64,000 bases of DNA from Paraspadella gotoi. Lineage: Eukaryota; Chaetognatha. The stretch is from NCBI GenBank assembly GCA_051294375.1, contig CM119263.1:13780414-13844413 (forward strand), in the 5' to 3' direction. A program made the translations under genes and the position numbers. The notes beneath the pieces were generated by a model. It was not told where the DNA came from. It made no database searches and saw nothing but the letters and a program-made list of their open reading frames with translations. How positions within the stretch are numbered: position 1 is the first letter of the stretch; each line of letters begins with the position of its first letter. Positions 1-21,200 of this stretch are shown piece by piece.

Positions 1-694
1 TTAGTTTATTAGTTAGTTTATTAGTTAGTTTGTTAGTTAAATTATTAGTTAGTTCATTCGTCGGGGCGTAACTGTTGCATTCACCATCGAAGGAGAAAAG
101 AAAAAAAAATCGAGGAAAATCTAAATTTGATGAAATCTCGATCCCACGAAAAAAATGGGGAAAAAATCGACGGGGTTAATGTGAGGGGAAATGGAGGTCG
201 AAATGGTGGAAAGTGGGTGAGGTGGAGGAGTTGAGGGGGGAAAAGGGGGGAAAGGGGAAACATTAAAGGGAAATGTGGTTGCTATTCCGTTGGCGACAGT
301 CTTGTTTTTTTATGCCTGTGATAAATATTGAAGAGAGATGATCATCGTCACGATACCGGTGATTGTGATAGCGACATCAATTTTACACTTGCAGTTTCTT
401 AAAAGCGTAAAAATTCCCGTCGGTCGGAGTATCTCTTCTTCGTAGTAAAATCGGAAACGCGACGAGACCAGAGCCACGCCCACGACACGACTCGTTACGG
501 GTCAAAAGACGCGACATCGTCGATGATGGCGAGACCGTCACGGTTTTTGTGACGTCACACACCTCACCCTCCCCGATTAGCCCTAAGTCAAGGGTCGAAT
601 AATAAATATGAAAATTCTATTTATAACATGAGGCGGACGACAAGGATTCTGAAGAGTGAAGTCTGTCCTTGTTTCTCTCTCTTCAGTCTCTCTC

Positions 695-710
695 NNNNNN
701 NNNNNNNNNN
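695..710. other. Assembly gap (16 N)
   Basis: Run of N directly after a TCTC tract. Confidence 0.99.
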
Positions 711-1283
711 TTTTTTAATGCTTTACATTTTACAAGCTTAATTCTTTTTTTGATAAGCTCATCTAATATTACATTAAAAATCGAAATTCTATCCTCAGGA
801 AAAAAAATAAGAGGAGGAAAAAAAACTCTTCATGAGGAAACAAAAAAATCTCCAATCTGCCTCATTTGTTTCCTGAATTTTTATTATCCACCTCTTTTAT
901 TTGTATTTTTATTATCCGTTTTTTTTTGTGGTTTTTTTTTACATTTTCCCGTCCAACCTTTCCCCATTCTTCTAAAAAGGTTAAAGTTTCAATAAAAACA
1001 CCATTACTACATCGGTCGCATAAAACAATTCAATATGACTTTTAGCTGTAAAACTTAGTCAGTCCAAAATATAAAAAATATATTAAAAAGACTCAAATTT
1101 TTTTTCGTTGAGTTTTTTTTTTTTCATTTTGGAATGTGATGAATCGAAAGCCGAAAGGGAGATGAAGACGACGGTTTATAATCGTCACTGAGATGCTAAA
1201 CCAATAAAATTCCAAGTTCCAACGCCCGGAGGTTCGAATTATCTCTACTTCACTCTTTTCTTACTGACTTTCTGACGAGAGAG

Positions 1284-1541
1284 NNNNNNNNNNNNNNNNN
1301 NNNNNNNNNNNNNNNNNNNNNNNNNNNNNNNNNNNNNNNNNNNNNNNNNNNNNNNNNNNNNNNNNNNNNNNNNNNNNNNNNNNNNNNNNNNNNNNNNNNN
1401 NNNNNNNNNNNNNNNNNNNNNNNNNNNNNNNNNNNNNNNNNNNNNNNNNNNNNNNNNNNNNNNNNNNNNNNNNNNNNNNNNNNNNNNNNNNNNNNNNNNN
1501 NNNNNNNNNNNNNNNNNNNNNNNNNNNNNNNNNNNNNNNNN
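1284..1541. other. Assembly gap (258 N)
   Basis: Run of N bounded on the left by GAGAGAG and on the right by an (ACG)n tract at 1542-1569, so the missing sequence is probably simple repeat. Confidence 0.99.
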
Positions 1542-1543
1542 AC

Positions 1544-1575
<32 letters not shown>

Positions 1576-3054
1576 TGACGCCGAAAACGACGTCGAGGAG
1601 GAGGAGAACGTGTCGAAGCTGACTCGGTGTGAAAATTCGTGAATCACCCCGAATCGCGTGAACTCGAAAAGAATCTCTCTCACCCTCAAAAATTTGGGAA
1701 AACCGCAAAATCGATTTTTAGTAATAAAAAAAGTTCAAGGATAAAATAATGTCTCGACGTGATGTCAAGGAAATGTAAACAGATATAAGCGAAATTTTTC
1801 CTGTCGAGTGTCTTGCAACTAAACGGTTTATCTTGCTGCCAAAATAAAAATTCAATTGGTTAATATTTAGTAATATTTACTTCGATCAATTTCAGTTTTC
1901 AGAGTAATATTATGACCCAATATAGTACAGGGACGTATCAGCTGAAATCGGTTTGAGAAGTGATGGAAAAATGTGAGACTCGCCGATTTCCCATTCGGAT
2001 TTCCTCCAACGGTTAAGTGATTGATCAAGTAACGTCGCGGATCACGTGACAACATCGGCGAAAACCGTAATCGTCCACGGACGAGAAAGTGAGAATTCCG
2101 CGCGACGGCGCCACCATTAAGCGTCGATTGCCCGCTCGACGAGACGCCATACCGACGAAAGAGGCGACCGACATTTCGGGCGCCAGATGGGAAAGACGCT
2201 CTCCACGCGATAAAAGATTCCGGGAACGAGCGTCGAGGAAGGGAAGCGGAATGAAGCGCTTAATTATGCGAGGAGAGAAAACGCGAGCGATAAGCAACTG
2301 TGAAAAACGGAACCGGAGTTTGTCGGGTTCGCTGGGCGAGAAAAAGCACGTAGTTATCGATGAGGGCGGGATGATGGTCTTATTTGAAGAGTATTTTGAT
2401 CTATTTCAGAGTAGAGGCCGAGGAAAAATCCATCGTACATTGATAAATTTAATAAGATTAAAAAACAGCCACGTCTAATAAAAAATTAACGTTATAAGGG
2501 CATCCAGTATGTGTTAAAAAGGAAAACTAATAATTAGAAAAGACTTTGGACTTGGCGAGAGCACCCTAGCGGGACGGATCGATGATGAATCGACTTCTTT
2601 ATTCGAAGGATCTGAACGTTGGGAGAAATCTCAACGCATGGGTGGCGATTTCTGAGACTTCAAAGGCGCGTTTGACTTTCTGTGGGGTCGTCGACTTTTG
2701 GGTTTTTCATATAACATTTTTTGAAATATTTTCAAAAAAATGTTATTTGAAGTTTCTGAACGATAAAAAAAAAATATATATATATTAATATACTGAAATA
2801 AAATTTATCCTCAAAATAAAACAAAAAGGAGAAAAATAAAGAAATAATAAAATTATAAATAAGAGGAAAAAAGGAAAAGAAATGAAAGAAAAAAGCTTAA
2901 ATATTCGAAAAGATGTGAAAGGATGTGAAAAAAAGAAGCGAAAAACGCCAGGAACTTTCTTCTTTGATTAGCTCTATGAAATTGATATGAGATCCTCCCG
3001 GGGATTTTCGACTTCTTTTTTCGATAGATGAGAAAGAGATGGCTGTGGGGGAAA

Positions 3055-3214
3055 AAAGAGAAGAGAAGAGAGAGAGAAGAGAGAAGGAGAGAGAGAGAGA
3101 AAGAGAGAAGTGAGAGAGAGAGAGAGAGAGAGGTAGTTTTAATCCATATTTTCATTCTTTGTCTCTCTCTCTCTCTCCCTCTACTCTCCCCCTCTCTCTC
3201 TCTCTCTCTCTCTC

Positions 3215-3255
<41 letters not shown>

Positions 3256-3325
3256 TCTCATATACTCTTCCTCTCTCTCTCTCTCTTCCCTTCCTCCCCC
3301 TCTCTCTCTCCTCGCAAGTGTCGGG
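3055..3325. repeat. Opposed (GA)n and (CT)n tracts
   Basis: A purine GA-rich tract (about 3055-3132) is followed after a spacer of roughly 30 bases by a CT-rich tract (about 3163-3315). The two tracts are complementary and could pair as a long imperfect hairpin. Confidence 0.85.
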
Positions 3326-3884
3326 GTTAGTTTGGCAGAGTCGAGGAGATTTTGGCGGGAGAAGGAGACGACCGATCGATCCATCATTTCCTCGCTCCTC
3401 GTTCGAGTGGACTCGAATCCTTGGGGCAAAAATTAACAAGAAAAAAAGAAATAAAAAAAACTCGGAGGGGAAAAAATAACAAATGGGCGCCATTACGGTT
3501 TCGTAAACAAAAGCTCAATCTCCGTCCAATTTGGTCTCGCGCTTTCTCGCGATCATATCGAAAAAAGAGTCTAATAATAAAAGAAGCGCGAAGGATTTTT
3601 TGAAAGATTCCCGCCAAACTCAATACGCCCAGCCACCCTGCTCCACCAAAGCCGAGCCTGAAAACGACCCCGTCAACTTTCCTCAGACTCTTCCTGCAAC
3701 TTTTCCCCGATAATTAACTCGGAAAGATTAGTTTTTCGTTTGTTTTTTCTTCTTTTTTTTTTCATTTCACCGAGAAAAAAAATTGATGGGGCGAAATGAG
3801 AGAGCCCGGCATGCACCGAGATAATGGGTACCGCTCACTATGAGAGGTTACAGGTCAATCATCTTGTGCTTTAATCTCTTGAGA

Positions 3885-4070
3885 NNNNNNNNNNNNNNNN
3901 NNNNNNNNNNNNNNNNNNNNNNNNNNNNNNNNNNNNNNNNNNNNNNNNNNNNNNNNNNNNNNNNNNNNNNNNNNNNNNNNNNNNNNNNNNNNNNNNNNNN
4001 NNNNNNNNNNNNNNNNNNNNNNNNNNNNNNNNNNNNNNNNNNNNNNNNNNNNNNNNNNNNNNNNNNNNNN
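3885..4070. other. Assembly gap (186 N)
   Basis: Run of N; flanks are not obviously simple repeat. Confidence 0.99.
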
Positions 4071-4270
4071 ATAAAAAAATCGTGATTTTGTATTTATATA
4101 TAAATTCTATTGTATAAAATTTTCTGAAGAATCGAGATAAATTGCGATAAAAATTTCGATTGAAGCGCCGAGAAACTTGCCGCCGATTTCGGTTCGGCTT
4201 TCGTTTCCAGTTTTAAATCGAATTTAACTTTAAAAAAGAAAAAAATTTTCGGCGTTTTTAATCAAACATC

Positions 4271-4391
<121 letters not shown>

Positions 4392-5014
4392 AGTCTGTCT
4401 GTCCATCTGTCTCCCCCATCTCGCATTGGGTCGAACTGATTTCAAAGTCAGAGACAGAGAGCCCCTCCAAATCGTTGTATAACATTCAAAGTCTCTGGCC
4501 TTTGATCGCACCTAAGAGGCGAAGAGTCGGTTGGGGGGGGGAGTGGAAAATGGGTGAATGAAAGACTTCATGAGATGAATTCGCGGGTAACTGACTATTT
4601 ATTTCAGTATTTATTATTTAAGTAGATTTGGTAATACAGGCGAGAATATTTTATTTGCGTCAGTTACCCTCTCCAGTTTCAAACCCCCAGTTCGGGTATT
4701 CGGGAGCGACCAGACTTAAATAGGGTGGCCTATGCGTCCAATTCATTCCGTGAAGTTTGGCAAGATAACAATAGAAAAGTTAATCACCGTTTGTAAATCA
4801 TGATGAAATTATAGGAGAGAAAGGCGATTAATTAATTAGTGAATAAATTAGAAAGAGTTTTTGAAGAAGACATGAAACAAAAAAAAGGAGGGAAGAGGAA
4901 AATCTTTTTTCGAAAACATCGAAGAAATCGTCCACACCATCAGTTTTAAAAAAAGTGGATAAATGCGTGGGCGTCTATGCAAATTCACGACACTCTCGAA
5001 TGCCTTCCTTTCTC

Positions 5015-5016
5015 TG

Positions 5017-5051
<35 letters not shown>

Positions 5052-5133
5052 TCGTCGTCGTCGTCTCACTGCCTCCCACGCATGATTACGACTGGAAGAC
5101 TACGTTTTTCCCAGTTGTCGTCATGAGCGCATA

Positions 5134-5172
<39 letters not shown>
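5015..5172. repeat. (CT)n and (GTC)n microsatellites
   Basis: A CT array at 5015-5048 runs into GTC units; a second uninterrupted GTC array of about 13 units lies at 5134-5172. A further shorter GTC/GTT stretch lies at 5252-5275. Confidence 0.95.
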
Positions 5173-5786
5173 TTTTTCTCCGCAAGGGAACCATAGAAAG
5201 ATTTATGCCGTTTCGTCTCAACAGATTCGTCAAGGTCGCTGTCCTCGCGGTTGTCGTCGTCGTCGTTGTTGTTGTTCGAGGGTGCCCCAAAAAAAGCGCC
5301 GAGTCGGGCGGGAGGTGGAACCATTCCACCGACAGGCGAAAGCTCAAACGTCGTAATTGTCACAATCGATGAGACGGAAATTCCTTTTTATTTCGCTTCA
5401 AATGAAACTTAATCGAGCTCCAGAATTCTTACCATTTTTTAAAAAATCATTCAAATGGCGTGAAATGGTGCTGGGATTCAGAGGGACAAGCCCAGTTTTG
5501 CACAAACGAAAGTCGCGAAAATGGTAAAAAAAAAAATCATTCCAATACGCGTCTATTCATACAGACCCACCCCTACTCGTACAACATCTGAAACATGTCG
5601 CCAACTGGGTTTTTCATCCCTTTATCTCTCACTCGGCGCTCTCTCATCCTCCCAGGTGAACGATTCACTCGAACCTCTTTCCCTCTCACGTCCCGACGCA
5701 GTCAACTCCTCCTTTCCGCTCGAAATCCTTTTCTCCACAAACGATCATTCTCTTCAACTGTCAAAGCTTTCCCTATCTTGTCGGCC

Positions 5787-5845
5787 CTGGCGGCGGCGGC
5801 GGCGGCGGCGGCGCGCGGTCGGCGCGGCGGCGGCGGCGGCGGCGA
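5787..5845. repeat. (GCG)n / CGG-rich trinucleotide tract
   Basis: GGC/GCG repeats giving poly-Ala and poly-Gly in the forward frames. No conserved protein surrounds it, so it is annotated as a repeat and not as a gene. Confidence 0.85.
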
Positions 5846-7499
5846 CGGAACGGTTGTCGCCTCTGACAAGAAAACCCAAGAGCGAGTGCGATCGCATATC
5901 CGTGAAGCATCTTATCCCGGATGTCACTTGAAGACTTAAGATAATGATTATTAATTTAAACGCAGTTAATAGCGTCAGACGTTTTTTTATTCTTCATTTT
6001 GTGCGTTGATTTTTATCTAGTGTTTTCTTTAATTAGCCGTAATTTCATGATACGAATAAATAACTAATCATTAAATGAATGTGAAAGTCTCGACGATTTA
6101 ATGATCATCACAACTGTTGTAATCGTTTCAGACACCGTGTAAACCTTACAATGAAAATGATGAAGCTTGACGGACAACTGAAATGACTCAAAAATATAAA
6201 CAAACCAACGCAGGAGAAAGATCTATGAAAAATACGTACGTACAAACAAAACATAAACGTTCTTTCTGGATTTAAGGTCGCTTCCGGTTTCACTTCAAAA
6301 AATCGGGAGAAAGAAAATAAACCGAAAAGACGCGAAAAAGAAAAGGGAAATTTAAGGGACTGACCTCAGAAACGATGACGACGAAAAAAGAAAAAAAATG
6401 ACGATGGCTGAAAAAAGAAAAAAACGGAAGCGAAGAACTCCAAGAAAAACAAACAAACAAAGAAAGTGGCGACGACGAGTTCCTTGTCCGAAAACAGGTG
6501 GGAGCGTGGCACTCCCTCGACTCTGGCTCTCGTTTCTAATGAAAGTATTCACTCCATTTTATTCGGAAATGAAAAAAAATTTACACGTGGCCTAACCAGT
6601 AAGGTTTAGTACGAAAAAAAAATCCCTGCTTTAGTTCTTTTCACGCACCTGAGCATTACGCGTAAAATATTTTCTTACCCTAAAAGATAAGTTTCCAACG
6701 ATTTCACATCTGGAAATCTCATTTCAAATTTGACGAAACGATCCCACCGGAATTAGCAACATCCAAAAAAAGGAAAACGCGACCCCTGTGCGTCGTCGTC
6801 AGTTTTGGACGCCTCTTTAACAAAAGACGAGGAGGAAGCGACAAATTTTTGTCGCGGGCAAAAAATTATCCCACCTTTTTTTTTTTATCTTCGTCTAAGT
6901 TTGGATTTAGTTTTTCGTTCGAGGTTTGCCGAAGGAGAGAGCTGAACCATTTTCACCTTTCGATAAACAAAACTTTACAGTTGTTTATTGAATTTATTGA
7001 AAATTAACAATAATAATCTTGAAAATATTTTGCGTTGTTGTGTTGAAAGGTAATTTTTTTTCAAACTTATTTTACGTATTTTTCTCGCAGCTACGGTATG
7101 TCGTCTTCAACAGTTTCGTTTTCTAACGACGAAAAACGCCCTCGGTCGAGAAGTTTTTTCTTCATTCTTTTGTGACTTCACTTTGAATCTCATAACAAAC
7201 AAAGGAACTAAAAAAAGTCATCCTCAGGCAAAGGCTAACCTTTGTAAAGAAAACATACTTAAAAGGCCTACATTTTTCGGCTATCGCAGGAAAAATACTA
7301 AATACGAACAAAATTTACTATGTATTAAATACCGTTATTATGAAATGCCATGCCTTGCCATGCCTTTACACATTCCTTTCCATCTTAAGTTTTTTTGTCA
7401 AGTTTAGTTCCTCTGGTTTCTGCATCTTGCAACTGTTGCCTCGTCCCGAATTCACGTCATCTTTGTCCCGCTTTAGAATTTCAGATCCAGTGGGATGAT

Positions 7500-7515
7500 A
7501 AGAAGAGAGAGAGAG

Positions 7516-7575
<60 letters not shown>
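7500..7575. repeat. (GA)n microsatellite
   Basis: Interrupted then perfect GA array; the uninterrupted part is about 7526-7574. Confidence 0.95.
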
Positions 7576-7578
<3 letters not shown>

Positions 7579-8337
7579 ATGGAATCGGATTCTGTCTGCG
7601 TCCTGACAACACGTTTTCCCGTTTCGAACCAAACATTACCCGGTCACGTAACCTCAAAAACAACTTTTGGCGTTACGTCATTTGACGCCAGCAACGTGAA
7701 CCGGATGACGTCTCCGCCGCTGGAGCGCTGACCGGAAGTAACGGTTGAAAGAGCGGGGAGGGGATCGGAGAGTGAAATGAGAACTGGGAATGCCAGGTTG
7801 GGATGTTATAAGTCATAAGTTATAAGTGGTCTGAGGGGCGGAAAATATATAAACTGTAAAGAAATGGTTGAGACAAAAGCGTGAGGAGAAGATTTAAATT
7901 GAAATAAAAAAGAAAAGAAATAAATAAAGAGGGAGGTCTTTGCGGAGCAAAGGAATCCGCTTCGGGTTATAGCCTTATGGGGAGGGCCTTCTTTTAAAAG
8001 CTCCGATCGCCCGGGCGGCTCTGGGCGCGAAGGAAGGGCGAGGGGAGCTTGGGGGGGGGGAAGTTCACATTAGGCCGAAACACTCGAAGAGTCTCTACGG
8101 TCGTTTGTTCATCGAAATTCTTTTCTTCGCACTAAGCGGCTTCCTTCCTCAGTCGGTTTGGTTCTCCGCATTTGGCTTTCAGCTTTCCTCTTATCTCTTT
8201 TGATTTTATCTTCTCTCTTTCTTGCTTGACATTCTGGATTTAGCTTTTCAAAGTCTTCAGCTTTTAGGCATTTGTCGGTTTGTTTTGTTTATTTGAGACT
8301 TTGTGGTCAAGGAGGATCGAAACAGCAGCTCGTTGTA

Positions 8338-8461
<124 letters not shown>

Positions 8462-8654
8462 GTCCAGCGCGTTTTCTCCCTCTATGCCCAGGATCTCCTT
8501 TCTCGCTTCCCGGAAGAGGAGCGTCGCTTTTGGGTGGAACTCTAATCATGATGAATCACCGCCGACCACTCAGTCAACGGAATCTACTTTCCCGTCGGAC
8601 GAACGAAACGAGGCGACGACGAACGATAGAACCGAATTACGAACGTGCGAAACA

Positions 8655-8760
8655 ACGAACGAACGAACGAACGAACGAACGAACGAACGAACGAACGAAC
8701 GAACGAATGAATAAATGAATGAATGAATGAATGAATGAATGAATGAATGAATGAATGAAC
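8655..8760. repeat. (GAAC)n then (GAAT)n tetranucleotide array
   Basis: About 12 GAAC units pass directly into about 12 GAAT units. The change of one base in the unit along the array suggests two successive expansions. Confidence 0.96.
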
Positions 8761-9097
8761 AAACGTTTGAAAGATCGACCGAAAGATGGAAACAACGAAA
8801 ATAATCGTTAATAATAGTAAATAAAATTAAATTTATAATAGTTATAATAGTCAATATCGTTAACAGTTTACATAATAATTTTCCGTTAATGTTTACACGT
8901 TTACAAGCGTCATAATTCGAGCTAGTTCTCCCCTCCCGGCGCATGGCGTCAATTGCTCAAGAGATCCAAAATAAATGAGAGGATTACTTTGAAACTCATC
9001 CTCGCCGATGATGCCAAGGGCGGTCTTTATGCACGATCGCTGACAAAGTAATGAATCACTGGCGACACTTGGCACTTTAACTAAAAGGCGTAACTAA

Positions 9098-9104
9098 GTC
9101 TCTC

Positions 9105-9148
<44 letters not shown>

Positions 9149-9182
9149 CTCTTCTCCTCTTCTCTCTCTCTCTCTCTCTCTT
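9098..9182. repeat. (CT)n microsatellite
   Basis: Interrupted CT array upstream of the first coding exon of the chitin-binding gene. Confidence 0.93.
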
Positions 9183-9326
9183 TCAATCTTTCCTTCCGCA
9201 TCAATTCTTTATTCTCTCCTCTCTTCTCTCTTCCTTTTCTCGATGTCTTCAGAATTTCATATTATTTCGCTCTTTCTCTTCGTATCACAGCCCCGATTAT
9301 TCATAGTATTCACTTCCCCCCAACAG

Positions 9327-18014
<8,688 letters not shown>

Positions 18015-18131
18015 AAACAGTCCCTACTCATCCCCTCAATTCCTTTCTTTAATCTTTATCATGCTTTCCCTCTTTAATCTACATGGGCATCCTGCGAACG
18101 AAAAATTTGTATGGCAAGACAATCAAAATAC

Positions 18132-18137
18132 AATAAA
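18132..18137 (+). other. Poly(A) signal of the chitin-binding gene
   Basis: AATAAA 118 bases after the stop codon of the chitin-binding gene. Confidence 0.65.
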
Positions 18138-18195
18138 GACGGTAGTTCAAAAAACTGTGATTTTACTTTTCCTAACACGAAAAAATCAATGTTTT

Positions 18196-18218
18196 TTTAT
18201 TTTCGCATCTTTTTTATT
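18196..18218 (-). other. Poly(A) signals of the UBL-membrane-ARM gene
   Basis: Two minus-strand AATAAA hexamers (TTTATT at 18196-18201 and 18213-18218) lie about 50-70 bases past the stop codon. A third AATAAA overlaps the stop itself. Confidence 0.6.
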
Positions 18219-18266
18219 TTAAAATATAAACAATTAAATTAGTATCATTATGAAATTTTTATATTT

Positions 18267-21200
18267 TTATTCTTGAACACTACCCAATCGCCGTTTGCAC
18301 GCATCGAAAGCGTTCCAGGCGTCGCGATCTTCTGCGGCGACGCACTTCTCCAGCATTTCGTCGACGAAAGCTGCGATGAGCTTCTTCTCCTCCGCGGTCT
18401 CTGTTTCGTCCACGAGCCTTTCCGCCATCAGCGCTGCCAGCGTCAGGGAGACGTCAGCGTCGTCGCGCGTACAAAACCCTCGCGCCAAACACCGCGCCAA
18501 GGCTAAAAACTCGAGCGGTTCGCCGCCGGTCACGCGGACTGTACGCGGTCGCCACTTGAGAAGGTGACGCAGTAGTTTGCATGAAACGCGGAGGAGGGCG
18601 CGCCGGGACGGAGACAATACGTGATCGTCGTCGTCGGCAGAGTCGGTTGTAGAAGGCAGAACGGATCGAATGGTGGCCATTACTTGTCTTGGAAGCGAGT
18701 CGCTTGGATCGCCTTCTGAAGTTTTTGAAACATACTATTGTAAACTCCTACTTTTCTCAAAATATTTTTTTTTTTTCATTCGCGGAGGGGAACCCCGGGA
18801 ACGGCATACAGGTCAATTTCCAAGTCATGTCACAAAAAAATCCACTTTTGTCAATCAATACCGTATCAATTGATCAATCAATCAATAAAGCAATCAATTA
18901 CATATCAACCCATAATCAACCATTAAAATTTAATTCAATCAATTATCAAGCTCCCCTTAGATAATAAATAAATCAATCAATAAATCAACCACTTAATCAT
19001 CCCATACATTCAATATCCTCAATCCTAATCAATCATTCAATCCTACGATCGTTCGATCACCCAAAACCAATCAATCGAACCTCCACGTCGAACGAACCCA
19101 TCCACCTCTTCCTCGTTCTCCTTCTCTTCAATGATTAAGAGTTCGATGCACTGAAGGGAAGCGAGGACAACGTCAGCAGAATCGATGCTGGCGTCGGAGA
19201 TGACGGCCATCTTCATTAAAGCGGATCGAAGACGCGAGTGGCGCAACATCGAGACTCGGATCTAAAATAAGGGGAAAAAAATATATCGAGTCCGTTATTT
19301 CGCTTTTCATGGCGTTCGTAATCTCGCCTCAGGCACGAAGGCGACTTCCAACAGCAAAGCGGCGATGGTCTTGTAATTATCTTCGGTCAGTTGCGGTCCG
19401 GCGTCCAATGCGGCGTCGGCAAAAGCCGTCAAACCTTCCGTCGAGGCGACCCGCTTTTTGTGGTCGTGCGTGTCGGACGCCAGGTAAGAAAGCGTCGTCA
19501 GGGCGTCGGTCAGCGTCTTCGATGAAGTCGTCCGAGAGGACACGAGTTTCAACAACGCCTCAATTCCGTTAGCGTCGGCGACAGAGTTCTAACGAGATAA
19601 AAAAAAAAAGTTGTGTACAAAGCATTTTTTTTTTATTTACGCAAATATGTTGAACCGACCTGAAGAGTTTGTAGGGTAACCAGATTGGCGAGTGTTTCGA
19701 CGCCGTACTCGACCGTCTCCGCGTCGTCGAAACTCAAAAGATCGACAATGGCGGCCATGCCCTCTCGCTCGGTGGCTGAAAAAAGAGGGTGGCCTTGTAA
19801 ATCAACGTTAACCATACGTAAACAATCAAATCTATCGAAAATAACCTATGAGATATTTGTTGTCGTCGCTAAACGCTGCTAAAGTGGCGAGTTCGAAAGC
19901 GGCAACCCTCTTTTCCTTCTTCCTACCGATTCGCGCCACTTTCAACACCTTCAGAATGTCGCGCTCCTGACCCAGTTTAGCTTCGAGCAGATCGCCAACC
20001 TAGTATGCAATATTGTATATGTAAGCCAAAAGTTAACTCCCAAATTACCACATTCTAATTTTCATTTTTAATATCTTATTTTGTTATATCTTTGCTTCGA
20101 TAATGACATCGCAACAAACCTCGACATCGATTGTGTAAACGAGAAGGGCAGCAAAAGTGCCAGTGACAATCAGCAATACAGCGTAGGCTGAATTAGATTG
20201 AAGTATAATTATTTCTCATCACGAAGTATTCGTAAAACGTAACATTGACGAAACAAAAATAAAGTTTTACCAGGAAAGTAAAAGACGGAAAATCGAACGG
20301 TTGCGGAGCAGACGCCGTCTGAGCCACAATTTGTCGACAACAGAATGAAGTTAAGCGTCGACAAAACCAAAGACGCGGCAAAGTTGAGTATCGTAAAGAT
20401 CAGCACTCTGCAGGGAATATTTAACAATAAACTTTGAAAAAACAAAAAAAATCATTTTCAGATTTATGAAACTTAACAAATGGAAATTGAAATAAGTAAT
20501 AATCATTTGACTAATAATCAAGTGTTACCCACATGATTAAAAAGAATTTTCTCCTGCCAGGGGTTGTCCCGAGTCGACCTCCCTGCACGAAACCGCTTAT
20601 TCGAGTAAAATATGGGCAGTACTTGAGGGCAAAAATGGCGAGAACTGTGGCCCAAACCCCAGAATACCAATGACTGGAGAGGAAACCGCCCAGACTGGCG
20701 AACCAGTGGAAGTACAAGCAAACATTTAAGTCTGGAAAAAGAAATCTATGACTTTAATTTTTTTTTTCTGTTTTTTTCTGTTTGAACGCCAGGCTTTCAA
20801 GGATGAACCAACCAGTAAAGAGTCTTTCTCTTCGGTCGAATATTTTGATTTCGCGGTTCAACGTCTTGTCTACTTCGGACTGAAAGGCGCCGCTGAGGAC
20901 CGAGTCGTCGAGAGAGGACACCGTGGATTCCTCTCGAATTTCAAGCGTTTCTGATCTTTTATGAGGGCGCAAGAATACAGAAATTCAGATAGAGGATTTT
21001 TAAAGTTAAATTAAAGATAGATAATAATACTGAGAGAAAAATGCAAAGTATAGTAATCTCACCGGCAGAATTGCTATATTGATGAAAAAAAATAGGTTAA
21101 AAATCGTCAAAATTATAATTCAAAAAAAATTTTATTTAAAATTAAAAACTATAAATTCTTCGAATACAATTTTTTTAAATGAAAAGTTTTTATTCGTTAA

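Noticed and set aside
5521-5939. Alanine/glycine-rich frames near the GCG repeat
   Set aside because: The frame is carried by a trinucleotide repeat; no start context, splice signals or domain supports a gene.
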